Part shown: positions 1 to 12,044 of the stretch, piece by piece
Layout: each line of letters begins with the position of its first letter
How positions within the stretch are numbered: the first letter of the stretch is position 1
NCBI GenBank assembly: GCA_022578965.1
Contig: MU400524.1
Span: 1-64,000, forward strand
DNA: 64,000 nucleotides
Source of the DNA: Xylaria sp. FL1777
Lineage: Eukaryota; Ascomycota; Sordariomycetes; Xylariales; Xylariaceae
Direction: 5' to 3'
Translations under genes and position numbers: made by a program
The notes under the pieces: generated by a model
What the model saw: only the letters and a program-made list of their open reading frames with translations
Told to the model about the DNA's origin: nothing
Database searches by the model: none

Positions 1-995
1 TAATTTGTTTTAATAATTATAAAGCTTTTAAATAATATTTATATGTTTATTTATTTTAACTTATATAAATAAAACATTTAAATTTGTTTAATATAATACT
101 TTTGTTTTAACTTAAAATAATAATTTTATATTTTTGCTTTAAAAACGTATTTTTTAAATTATTTTGTTATTTTTTATTATTTTAAACTTTTATAACTTAT
201 ATTTTTTTTTTAAGTTAAAGAATTTTTCCTTTTTTATAGTTTTTTTTTTTGTTTTTTTTTTTAAATTAACATTATTTTTAAAAATGTTTTTTTTTTATAG
301 TTATAATATTTAACTTTAAATATATTTTAAAGTTATTATTTTTAAACTTTATTAATTTGCTTAGATTTTTGTTTAATACTTTTTTAAGTATTTTTTTTTT
401 GTTTTTTTTAGTTTTTTTAATTTTAAAGTATTAATTAAATAATTATTAATTAATTATAATAGCTATATTAATATATATATTAATTTTTATTAGTTTATTT
501 ATTTTGTATAATTTATTTTAAACTTAATTTTTAAGTTTATTATAAAATAAATAACATAATATAAGCTTAAATAATTTTAAAATTATTATTAATTGTTTAA
601 ATTTTATAGCATAATTTATTGCTGCTTTTATTTGTTTTAAGCAATAAAGTACTTTTTTTATATGTTTTGCTTTTTAAATATTTTTAAATAGTATTTTTAT
701 TTAATTTTTAAACTTAATATAGTTTTTAAAAAAAATTTTTATTTTTAGCTTAAAGTTAGTTAACTTATTAGCTTTTAAAAAATCTTTTAAAATAAATTAA
801 AACTATTTTAATACTTTTTTTAATAAAAATTATAAAATAGTTATTATTTTTTAGTTTTCTTTTATAATAATAATAAAGTGCTACTTTAAATAAAATTTAA
901 CATAAATTAAAAAAGCTTTTATATTTATAAATTTATTATAAAGCTTTAAAGTAATAAGTTTAAAACTTTTAATATTTAGCATTTTTAATATTATA
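1..995 (-). mobile_element. Gypsy element B1, fragment 1 (minus strand, cut by window edge)
   Basis: This is the reverse complement of about 12690-13691 inside element B2, apart from RIP-type transitions. It is therefore a second copy of the same gypsy family, lying in the opposite orientation and running off the left edge. The copy is interrupted at 995 by insert C and resumes at 3193 after a 17-bp duplication (979-995 equals 3193-3209). Further pieces of the same copy are 3193-3220, 11321-11527 and 18167-19041. No open frame survives. Confidence 0.82.
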
Positions 996-3192
996 TATAT
1001 TGTATTACTCGGGTTAACAGCTTATTAGCTATGCTAGTTTTTATTTTTTATATATATAGGTAAAAACTATGCTTATAAGTTAAAAGCAAGCTATAAGCAG
1101 CTTACTTTTTTTTTAGTAGCTAAGTAAAAACATTTTGTATTTATTTCTAGGTTGCACTAGTTCTGCTATAATTTTATTAAGTGCTTTACTTTTTACTTTT
1201 TTGTTTTTAGGTTATTTGTTTATTTATATTATGCTATTAATTAAGTATATGCACTTTTATGTAGTTATTTTATAGTTTTTTTTTCTTTGTATTTTTTTTG
1301 CTTTGTAGTTTGCTTGCTTTAGTATTACTGTTTGCTTTGTGCTGCTTATAGCAGTTTTTTTAGTTTTAGCACTTATTTAGCTAAGTATGCTGCTTTTTTT
1401 TTTTAGTTTTTTTTTAAACTTTTTTTTATTGTATTATTAGTGCATTATAGTTTGTTTGCTTTAGTATTATTGCTAGCTTTTTGTTGCACTAGTTTTTTTA
1501 TAACTAAGTTATAACTAAGTTATAAGTAAAGTTAATTGCTTATTATTTTTTAGTTTGCTTTTTATATATTTATTTTTTAAGTTGTTTTTATGCTTTTTGC
1601 AGTAAGCTTACTAAGTAAGCATAGCTTATAAATAGCTTATACATTAAGTAATATAAAGTAGTAATAAATAATAAATTACTTTATTTAGCTATTTATGCTA
1701 ATTTTTTTCTTTTTTAATTATTAACTTTATTATTTTTATTATTACTACTATTATATACTTAGCTTATGCTTGCTTTAGTATATTAAAGTACTTAGTTTAT
1801 AATATAATTAGTTATTAATATATTATAGTTATATAAAAATTTATTTTGCTATAGCTATTATACTTTTTATAGTACGTATTTATAATTAGCTTAGCTTAAA
1901 TATATATGCTAACTAGTATTAAGCTTATATATTTAAAGTTATAAGTTATTTTGCTGCAGTTTTTACTAGTTATTTAATTTATAGTATTAAATAAAGTAAT
2001 TAATAGCTTGCTACTATATAGTTTAAGCTTTTATAACTGCTTGTTGTTATGCTTTTTTGCTATAATGCTAATTTTTGAAATAAAGATAAATGTTTTAATG
2101 CTTTATATTAAAGTATTACTAATAGCTTTAAAATTTATATTTATTAAGCATGCTAAAATGCTTAAGCTATACTATTATTATATTGCTTATGTTATAATTA
2201 TATATTATATACTTTTTATTGCTGTTTTTTTTACGCTAACTATATAAAAACATTAATAACTTTTATGTTTGTAATATTATTAGCAAATTTACTAAGTGCT
2301 TACAATGCAAAAAAAGCAAAGTAAGCGCTAAAAGTAGCAGTTATAGTTCTATAAATACTTTTAACTGTATTAATATTTGCATATTTTTAAGCTTTACTTT
2401 ATGCTTATTTTAACTATTAAAGTTCTTTTAATTTTAAGTACTACTAATAATTTTTTAGCTTAAAAAAGTTAATAAAAAACTTTAATTATTTATTAAAGCT
2501 TGTATAGCTATGCGTTATTTTTATACTAATAAAAATATTTAAGCTGCACTTATAGCTAATATATAACTTTAAGTTATAATTAAAAAAGCAAACAAAGCTA
2601 TAGCAAATAAAAAAGCTAAAAGTTTTATATAAATAAGCTAGTTAAAAAGTGTTTATATAACTTTTAAAGGTTAGCATTATTATATATTTAATAGCTAAAA
2701 GTTTTAGTAAAATTTTAGTGTTTAGTGCTTAATAAAATTGCTTAATTGTTTTGCTTTTTTATAATGTATACTTTTTAACTTTTATAATTTTATATTTATA
2801 ATTTTGTATTGCTGTTTTTAGTACTTTATTGTATTATGCTTTACTTTAAAGTTTATAAACGTAAGCTTATAATAAGCAGCCTTTTTAAAACTATAAGTAA
2901 TAAATAGCTTTATAACAGTTGTTTTAGCTTTTGCTTTATAGTTATAGTAAACTTTTTTTAGCTTAAAAAAAAGCTAGTATTAATGCTTAGCTATTTTTGC
3001 TTTATGTTTAAAGGCCTTTATTTTTGTGTTTTTATAGCTGCTTATAACTTAATTAGTTTTTTAGCTACGTTATAATAGCTAAGCTTTTTCGTATTTAAAA
3101 CTTATTTAGCTATTTTACGTGCTTTTTTTAGGTCGCGCAATAACTAGTAGCCTAGTTAAAAATTTGTTTGCTTTTTTAGTGTACTACAAGTG
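996..3192. mobile_element. Insert C: unclassified degenerate transposon with 17-bp target duplication
   Basis: The insert splits gypsy copy B1. The 17 bases GCATTTTTAATATTATA occur at 979-995 and again at 3193-3209, while the uninterrupted homologue in B2 has them once, so this is a target-site duplication. A duplication this long is usual for LINE-type (target-primed) insertion and unusual for LTR or TIR elements, but I found no reverse transcriptase motif or poly-A tail that would settle the class. The ends read TATATTGTATTACTCGGG on the left and GTGTACTACAAGTG on the right and are not obvious inverted repeats. The 79-codon frame at 2008-2247 is rich in I, L, F and Y and is a chance frame. 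Confidence 0.6.
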
Positions 3193-3220
3193 GCATTTTT
3201 AATATTATAAATAATCTTAA
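3193..3220 (-). mobile_element. Gypsy element B1, short fragment 2
   Basis: These 28 bases continue copy B1 after insert C and match the reverse complement of the 12670-12700 part of B2. They end in TTAA, the four bases duplicated on the far side of element A (11321-11324). The next piece of B1 starts at 11321. Confidence 0.7.
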
Positions 3221-3507
3221 TATTAAAATAACTAGTTATTAGTTGCAACTTTTATATATAGTACGTATAATAGGTTTTATATAAAGACCACTTTATGCAA
3301 AAGCTATTATATAAACTAAGGTAATTTTAGTGTTAGCTTAGCTTGTATGCTAATAAAGTTCTTATATATAAAAAAGAACTTTTGCTTTATATAAATCTTT
3401 TTTTCTTTTAAATATATAAAATATAAATAGCTTATAATATAAAGATTATTATACTTTGTTTTAGCACATATATATTAAATGTACAATTATATAAAGCTTA
3501 TTTAATA
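3221..3507 (+). repeat. 5' LTR of copia element A
   Basis: This 287-bp repeat pairs with 11034-11320. The two copies align without length change and differ mainly by C/T and G/A exchanges. The left copy is the more mutated (TATTA start and TAATA end instead of TGTTA and TAACA). Confidence 0.85.
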
Positions 3508-6500
3508 TTAATTAATAGTTATATTTGCATTTTTAATTTACTTGCAACAAACTATAAATTAGCTAAAGTAATAATAAAGTTATATAATATACTTTTATTT
3601 TAACTTATTAAAAAAAGATTTGTTTTTTATATTATGCTTGTTTTTTTTTTAATATATAAACATATTCTTTAGTTTATTTCTTTTAATTAGCTAAAGTAAG
3701 CATATATAAAGAAAAAAAAAAGAAAATTTAATTTATTTATATATAAAGACTAAACTTTTAACCTGTTTATTAATACTAAAAACAAAATAAAAAAGATAAT
3801 AAACAATTTTGCTACTTTTTAATTATATTATTATATAAATACTAAGCAATATATTAACTATACTACTATATAAAAGCAAAATAGCAACTTATATAACTTA
3901 AATATAGAATTAAATATATTGTATAATTTAGCTAAATTTACTATATTTTAAAAAAATAAACAACTGTTTATAACGCTTTTAAAGTTAAGGCTAATTATTT
4001 TTACGTATAAAAACTTAGTTAAAAATGTTTTAATAAGCGTATAATAAATAAATGCTTAAATTAATTTTAAAATATAAAGCTAAAAGATTAATTTTAGCTA
4101 TATAATTAAAATTAAGCTAAATATTAAGCTAGCATTTTATTATACTAATTATTTATATTTTTATGGACTATTAAACTACTTTTAAAAAAGGTTTGTTAAG
4201 ACTTTTAGAAAATAAACAAAAAATTATTTCTAGGAAATTTATTAAGGCATATAAAGTGCTTTACTTAAAAACCTTAAATCAAAAAAAATCTACTTAACGT
4301 TAAAAATAATTATAATTTAAAAGCTTATAAAAATAGCTTATAAAAACTTTATAATTAAGAAATTAAAAAAACTACTAAATACTTATTATATAATAACTAT
4401 TTAACTATTAGTAATATTTTTAACACTAAGCTAATAGCTAAATATCTTTTTATATAATAGTTAAAACTTTTTAAATTATTTATATATTGGACTACTTTTT
4501 AAAAACCTAAGTTTTAACGTATAATTTTAAACGTAATTAATTTAGCTAAGTATTAAACACTAGAATTTCTTTAAGCTGTTTAATCCTTATATAACAAAAA
4601 TAAACTATAGACTAATTTTTTAATTAGTATATAAATACCTTATTTAGTATTATTTACTGCAAATATTAAAGCAAAAAACATATGTTTATATAACATTAGA
4701 TTTAGCTGTTAAAAGCATATTTTTAAACCTACTTTTAATAAAGTTCGTATAAAACAAATTTATACCCTTTAATAAATATATTGCTTTTTAAAAAAACTAA
4801 AACTTAAGCTAAAACTATATAAGCAAGCTATATAACTTATTATATAATAAAGCTTGTTTATTTATTGCTACTTACTAATAAATTAAAATTACGGAAAATT
4901 AATACTACGCTATATTTTTATATATTTTAAAAAGTTATATAAAAAACTTTTTTATTAACTACATTAGTTTAAATAAAACTTAAAGTAAAATATATTATAT
5001 AATAAATATTTATTTTAATACTAATATAAATTATAGCTAGTATTAAGCTAACTAAACTATAGTTTTTTTTATATAAATAAAAGAAAAAAACTTAAACTTA
5101 GCTTTGTATAAAATACTTAAATTAATGCTTAAAAAGCTTAAAAAAGCATAGCAAGCGTTTAGTACTAGCTACTAAAGCAAAATTCAATTAAGTATAAATG
5201 TTATATAAGCATGTTAAAATGTACTAAAGTTAGCTATAGCGTTAATTTTTTAAAAACTTACGTATAAAAAATTCTTTGTTAACTTATAAGCATACTTATA
5301 TATAGCATTAAATAATATAGCAAAAACCTTTATATAAAAAAACAATAAGTTATATTTTATAAACTAAAAATATAATTATAGCTATATAAAAAACTAACGA
5401 TTTAAATTTATACTAAAGTTATTAAGTTAATTAACTAAATAGCTAAGCTACTTTTAAAGCTATAACTAAAAGAACTAAAATTTTTATATAAACAAAAAAT
5501 GCTTTATTTGCTAAAAAAAAAACTATTAGTTAATGCGCTATACTTTTTAAAAAAGAACTTATATAAAAAACGTATTTTTTAATTTATATAAAATAATTTA
5601 TAACTAAAAACTTACTTTAAAAAAATTCTTTTTATATATAGCAAAATACAAAAGATATTTAAAGTTAAATAATAGTGCTAAAAATATTAATAAAGAATTT
5701 AATAATTAAATTACTTAATATTTAGTAAATAATGCATTTTTTTATTATATAATAAAAGAAAATATCTAGAACTATAAAATAATAATACTATATAATTAGT
5801 TTATATTAAGCAATTATTATTATACGAATTATTAAAATAAACTTTAAAATATTAGCGCTTTTAATTATTTAACAGTAAAAAAAGCTTAATTAAAGGCATA
5901 CTTTTAAATATATCTTTATATAAAAGTTAGTTAAACTTTAAGTAATACTTATATTCATTTTAGCAAAAATAATACTATAAGTGCTATAAGTATTATATAA
6001 ATAAAAAACGCCCTTAGTATAATTATATATTATATTTTAAATATTTTTACTTTTTTTTTATTTTTATTAAAAAATGCTAACTGTTTAAAAGCATACTTTA
6101 ATAATATAAAGAACATTATTATATAATAAAACAAAAAGATTATTTTTGTTATAATTTATATTACTTAAATAAATGGCCTATTAGCTATACTAGTAGCTAT
6201 TTAGTAAAACTTTATATAAATGAAAACCTTTTTTAGGGCAAAAACTACCTATATATGCAAAGTATGCAATAGTTTTGCTATAAATTTTATTAATTTGCTG
6301 CTTTTTTTATATAATACTTTGCTTTTAAATCTTGTACGCTAAGTTAGCAGCACTTTTGCTTTGTAATATAAACGTATAAAAATTAGCGCGCTAACAAAGG
6401 GGTTTTTTGTTAATTAGTAATAAAAGCGCTTTTTTGCTAGCTTTAAGTTTTGCAAGCTATAAATAATATAGTATTAAATAAATTTTAAGCATTATATAGC

Positions 6501-6818
6501 GCTATATTTTTTATAAATTGCTTAGCGCTAAGTAGTAAGCTTTAGGTTTTAATTACGCTAAAAATATAAGCTGTTTATTATATAAAAGAACTAGTGCTTA
6601 TGTAGCGTTAGCAGCAAAAGCTAAAGCTGCTTGTTTTTATAATAGCTAATATACTAGGTTAATTATTTACGTTGCTACATTAGCAAAAAAGCAAGGTTTT
6701 TAGACTTTTAGCTTAGCTATTTAACTCCTAATTTTTTATGCCTTTAGTGCAGCAAGCATATAGTTTAAACTAAGTTAAAAGCAAACCAACTTTTGCTTTA
6801 AAGCAAAGCAACTGCAAA

Positions 6819-6895
6819 CCGGGCAAAACTTAAACCCACAACTTTAAAAAAAGTAGCTAAGCATATACTACTACGCTACTAGGCCTTATTTTTTA
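6819..6895 (-). pseudogene. tRNA-like (SINE-head or tRNA relic) sequence inside element A
   Basis: Read on the minus strand, the 77 bases begin GGCCTAGTAGCGTAGTAGTA, which resembles a tRNA A box (TAGCNNAGYNGG with G-to-A changes). About 35 bases later comes GTGGGTTTAAGTTTTGC, which resembles a T arm (GTGGG-TTCGAAT-CCCGC) after C-to-T changes. The D stem GCGT/ATGC can pair, but the anticodon and acceptor stems pair poorly. It may be a tRNA-derived SINE inserted in element A, a RIP-damaged tRNA copy, or chance. Confidence 0.3.
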
Positions 6896-7489
6896 TTATA
6901 TAAAAATAAAAATATTTGTTTTTTAATATTAGCTTATATAAAGCAAGTTTATACTTTATAAAAACAGAACTTTAAAAGTTTTATAAACGCTTTAAATACT
7001 TTTATACAAAGAGATTATATAACATGTTTAGTTATGTAAACTATAATATTAATTGCTTTATTTTAAAAAAAATCTAAAAGTTTTGCTATTATTATTAGTT
7101 ATATAACCAAATACTTTGTTGTTTTAAGTTTATAATTAAAAATAACTATAACTTTAATTATAAAGTTATAATTAATGTTATATAAATAAACAATAAGCAG
7201 GTTTTATATATAATTAATATAGCTATATTATTTTAAGCAATTATATTTTTAAAATCTATATTTATATAAAATGCTTAAAAAGCTTTATATAAGTGCTAAA
7301 TTAACATATATTAAGAACTTTTAAATTATGTTATATATAACTTTAATATAAACTTTTTATTTGAAAAATTTTAGAACTAAGCTAAAATTATAAGTATAAA
7401 GTGCTAAAAAATGTTTATTAAAGCTTACTAAGCTATTAACAAAATAAAAAAAGCATATAAATTTTTTTATTATATATATAATATATTAA

Positions 7490-7740
7490 AAGCTAAACTA
7501 AATTATTATACAAAAAATAAGTTAATTTTACAAATAGTAATTAAAGCTTTAAATAATACTATAAAGATTAATAGCTTAGTTTTAACGCTTTTTATATTTA
7601 AGGCATATTTAAGGGTTAATTAAACCTTTTCTTTTTTGCTAAATATTATATAAAAAGCTAAAGCAGTTAAAAAAGCTATAAAAATACTTTATGAAAAACA
7701 AGCAAAAGTTAAAATTAGCTATGCAATTTATAAACGTAAT
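7490..7740 (+). pseudogene. Copia integrase C-terminal region, degenerate
   Basis: A readable plus-strand frame with scattered stops contains KALNNT, LVLTLFIFKAYLRV and later KAKAVKKAIKI. These resemble the conserved KAINDT...GLVPTLLVFGAYPR block that precedes the reverse transcriptase in fungal copia polyproteins, with D-to-N and G-to-S/K changes expected from G-to-A mutation. It has no coding capacity. Confidence 0.6.
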
Positions 7741-8339
7741 AAGCTAACTTTATACAAAGTATTATTTTTATTTTTACGTAATAAAGTCTTTATATAACAT
7801 AAAAAGTAAAGCTAAAAAAAACTATATAAAATATAATTAATTAAAAAACTTAACATAATTATTAATTTTACAAACAGCTTAATTTGCTTTAAATAAATAT
7901 AAGTTAAGCTATATTATTATATAACTAAATATACTTTAGTAAACAATAAAAAAGAAAATATAATTGCTATAAAACTAGCTATAAAACTAGCTATACAAAA
8001 AAAACGCAGAAAACTTAAAAAAGCTAAAAACTTTTTTATAGCGTTTATATAAAATATTAGCAACTTGTTTTTAATTTTAAAAAAGGAATAAAACTATGCT
8101 TTAGTAATAAAGTTATGTAAAAACAGCATTATTAGCACTTTTAGCGCTTTGTTTAAAAAATTAAACGCTATAAAAATTAATAATCTTGTTATATAAAATG
8201 TTTTCTAGTTTATAAAATATAATCTAAACAAACATAATAATACTTAAATTTTTAAGTTTTGCTTTATATAAAAAATTAAAAAAAAAATAATTAAGCTATA
8301 TAAAAAGTTTAAATTAGTTATGCAAAGCTATAATAATAC

Positions 8340-8620
8340 AAAAAAAAAAACCGTATTAACTTAATTATTAATAATTTAGCAAATAAACTAATAGTTATTA
8401 TTAGCTTTAGGCTTTTTGCTAATTTAAAACTTTAATGCTTTAAGTAAGCTTTAAAATATTACGTAAGCGTACGTATAATTAAAAAATAAGCTTGCATAAA
8501 AAATCTTTATATAACTACTTTTTAAACTTGTTTTAAAATATTTTAAAGAAATAATTATATAAATTATATAACTATTATATAGCTTAGCTAAGTTAAAGCT
8601 ATATTAGTTTAAGATTTACT
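8340..8620 (+). pseudogene. Copia reverse transcriptase N-terminal region, degenerate
   Basis: Readable pieces through stops are TVLT, LLLALGF, NFNALS, NIT-AYV, NKLA-KIFI and ELVLKY/KEII type blocks. In order and spacing these match the copia RT start (LTQSPTIQR...RLLLAL...RDITQAYVQS...I-PP-E). Two stop codons fall where glutamine codons would be expected (CAA to TAA), typical of RIP. Confidence 0.6.
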
Positions 8621-11033
8621 ATTAATATGATTATAAAAAACTTAGTATAATAGTTTTTACGTATAACTTATGTTTATTGTTTATATTAAAACTTTTATAC
8701 AAATTTAGTATTATAAGTTTATAAATAAACAATATGTTTAGCTTTATTATACTTAAATTTTTAGCAAAAAAAAAACATAAGTTATATAAAGCAAAGTTTT
8801 ATATAAAGCTAAAAAAAACTTTATAACAAAATTACTTTATTAAATTTAATAGTAGTTAAGTTATTTTTTTATACAAAAAAAATATAATGCTTATGTAAAA
8901 AAGCTAAATAAACTAATTAGCTTTAATTAACTTTTATATAAAAAATGCTATATAACAATATGTTTTTTAATATATACGCAGCGTTTATATAAATAGCATT
9001 TGCTAACTAAAAGCTATATATAACCTTATAACTACTGTTTAAATAACTAACTTAGCATTAGTAAATATTAAGAATTTAAACTATAAAGTTAAATAGTAAA
9101 TAAATAATCATAACTATAGATTAACATTTATATTTTTAGATTTAAGCTATATAAAACTGTTTATTTTTATAAATAGTTTATTTATAAATAATACTAATAT
9201 AACTTTATAACTTAAATTTATTATTATATTTGCAATAAAGCACTATATAAAAGAAAACCTAGCTTTTAAAATTAAAAAAAACATTATATATTAAAACTTT
9301 AGTAAATATAAGCAAATAATGCAAAGTATACTAGCTAGCAAATTATATAGCATAATAAATAGCTTTAATAGTATTATAGCTTTTTATATAACGCTTTAAA
9401 AAATTATAGCTATACTAAAAATACTTTTAATTTTTGTTATATTATATTTAAACTTAAAATTATTATATAACTGTTTAATAAAGCTAAAAACTACTTAAAA
9501 AAAACGCTTTATAATTAATATTATATTACTTAAAAAGTTATACAAAAGAAAAAAAATCTCCGAAGTATAATAAATTAATAGTAAAAATAATTTAGCTAAC
9601 ACGTTTACAAAAAAAACATTAAACTAAGCGCTAAAAACTTTAGTATTTATAAACTAGCTAACTATATAAGTAAAAGCATTTATAAAAAAGAAATAAAAAC
9701 AACTTTTATACAAATAAATTAAAAAAAAAAATTAAAAGAATATTTTTGTACAAAAATTGTTATAATAATTATACAATAAGTAAAAAAGCAATAAATAAAT
9801 ATATTTGATTTTAAAAAAAATACTAAAAACTATAAAACATTGCAAATTTTATATTTCCTTTTATATAACTATTTTTTAAGCTATATATAAATGTTTAATA
9901 TTTTTTTTTACTTTTTTTATTAAACTACTATATAATACTTAACTTTTTTTTATTTATTTAAGTATAATAATTATAATAAGTATTATATAATTGCTAAACG
10001 TACGTAATATACGTATTACTTTAGAATTTTATTACTTATTAGCAACTTTAAAATAAAAAGCTTTTATAATTTATATAAGCATTTTAGCCGCATAAAGCAA
10101 CTGTAGTATTATATAACTAAATAAATATTGCATAAAAGTAGCTTTTATAACAAATTATTTAAGCTATAATAAAAGCAATTAAAGCATTATGCAGAATTTA
10201 AATTTTAATATTAACTAAAAGCATTAATGCAACTTAAAACTTGTTATTTTTTATATAACAAACAATTATTAGTAAACTATTTAAATAATAAGCTATATAA
10301 AAAGAAAATAAATATATATATTTATATATAGCAATTAAAAAAACAGTTAATTGCTAAAATTACTAATTAATAGTTATATAACGTTATAACTACTGTTTTA
10401 GCTTATAACGTAAAGCTAACAACTATTAATGTTATACTATAATAAAGCAACTATTATATAAATATATATATGTATATATATAAGTATATATATAAAAATA
10501 ACTAAGTATAAAGCTGTTATAAATATATATATATATATATAAAGTAGCTAATAGTAAAATAAGCAGCTATACAAAGTAAGAAGTTTAAAAATATAAAGGC
10601 AACAAAAAGCATTGCAGAATTTGGGCTTTTTTTATAAACAAAGCCCAGCTTTTATACTTCGATATATTATTAAACTTATTGCTATACAAAAAAAAAACCT
10701 TTAATTAACCTTAGTATAAATTGCTTACTGTTAATACTTTATTTTATATTATTAGTTAACATTAGTTAATTATATAACGATAAAAATAAAGAACTTTAAT
10801 TATATTAGCAATAATTAAACTATATAAAGGTTTAAGTGCTTTACTTAAAAAGTAACTACTTTTAAACTTAAGCTTTATATAACTATAAAGTTTAAAAAAA
10901 GCAAACATATAAGCAACCCTTTTTTTATAAGAACTAAAGTACTAAGTGTTTAACTTTTTATAAAATTATTCTTTTTTATTTTTTTTAAATAGCATTATAC
11001 AAAAGGAATTATAACTAAAAAAAAAGTAGCTAG

Positions 11034-11320
11034 TGTTAAAATAACTAGTTATTAGTTATAACTTTTATATATAGTACGTATAATAGGTTTTATATAAAGA
11101 TCACTTTGTATAAAAGCTATTATATAAACTAAAGTAATTTTAGTGTTAGCTTAGCTTATACACTAGCAAAGTTTTTATACATAAAGGAAAACTTTTGCTT
11201 TGTATAAACCTTTTTTTTTCTTAAACATATAAAATATAAACAGCTTATAATACAAAGATTATTATACTTTGTTTTAGTATATATGTGTTAAACATACAAT
11301 TATATAAAGCTTATTTAACA
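11034..11320 (+). repeat. 3' LTR of copia element A
   Basis: This 287-bp direct repeat of 3221-3507 keeps the canonical TGTTA...TAACA ends. It is preceded by an A-rich run with a G (AAAAAAAAAG, about 11014-11024) that could be a polypurine tract. Confidence 0.85.
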
Positions 11321-11527
11321 TTAATAATAAAAGCAGCAATAATAGTAAAAAGTTAAGTTTTTTATTTTAAGTTATTATTTTAAATATAGCAGTAATAAAA
11401 ATAAGCATTAAGTTTACTAATAATAATATTAATATTAATTATAATATAATTATTTATTTAAAGCTTTAATTTATTATTATAATAGCAATTATTATTGCTG
11501 CTTTAATTATTATAGCTAATGTTTATG
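11321..11527 (-). mobile_element. Gypsy element B1, fragment 3
   Basis: This is the reverse complement of about 12490-12690 in B2, continuing the copy interrupted at 3220. It begins with the duplicated TTAA of element A and ends with TTATG, the 5-bp duplication created by insertion of B2 (repeated at 18167-18171). Confidence 0.78.
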
Positions 11528-12044
11528 TGTTATAAAATAAGCTAACTAAGCTAATTAAAAAGCTAAGTATAAAAAAGACATACGTAAAAAAAGTCTTATT
11601 TGTTAAAAAAATATATATTTAAACCACTATAAAGGTTTAATGCATAAATTTAATAAATTTAAGCATTAATTTTATTAAGCTTTAAACTTAACGAACTTAA
11701 ACGTTAAGTTTATTAAGCTTTAAACTTAAAACAATATAGCGTTAAATTTATTAAAAAAAGCAATGTTTATAAATTATTACTATTATTTCTTTTGTTTATA
11801 TAATTATGCATTTTTTATATTTAGTTACTTATTTAGTTTTTAGCTTTTTAGCTATTAATTTTTTATAATTATTAAGCATTAATATACTTATTACTTTTAA
11901 TTTTTTAAAACTTCTATTAATACATAATAATAAAAATACCTTAAAAACCTTTTTAATAAACTACTATTAAAAATTTTATTATTACTTATAAATTAAAACT
12001 TTAAAAGTAAACCTGTTATATTAATATATAACAAGTTTATTATA
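11528..12044 (+). repeat. 5' LTR of gypsy element B2 (517 bp)
   Basis: It pairs with 17688-18166. It is 38 bp longer than the 3' LTR because a short unit around AAGCTTTAAACTTA is present twice. Apart from that unit the LTRs differ mostly by C/T and G/A exchanges. Confidence 0.85.

Larger units (their letters stand above)
3221..11320 (+). mobile_element. Element A: RIP-degraded Ty1/copia LTR retrotransposon, 8.1 kb
   Basis: Two direct repeats of exactly 287 bp (3221-3507 and 11034-11320) bound the element. They start TGTTA (TATTA in the left copy) and end TAACA (TAATA in the left copy), so even the terminal dinucleotides differ by transitions only. TTAA is duplicated outside (3217-3220 and 11321-11324), and joining the flanks restores a continuous B1 sequence. 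Protein remnants are readable through stops: an integrase C-terminal region (about 7490-7740) and then a copia-type reverse transcriptase (about 8340-8620). Integrase before RT is the copia order. No frame is open, so it cannot move by itself. A 4-bp duplication is shorter than the usual 5 bp for copia. Confidence 0.85.

Noticed and set aside
2008..2247. 79-codon frame in the AT-rich block
   Set aside because: Composition is I/L/F/Y/K only, as expected of chance frames in AT-rich DNA; it lies within degenerate insert C.
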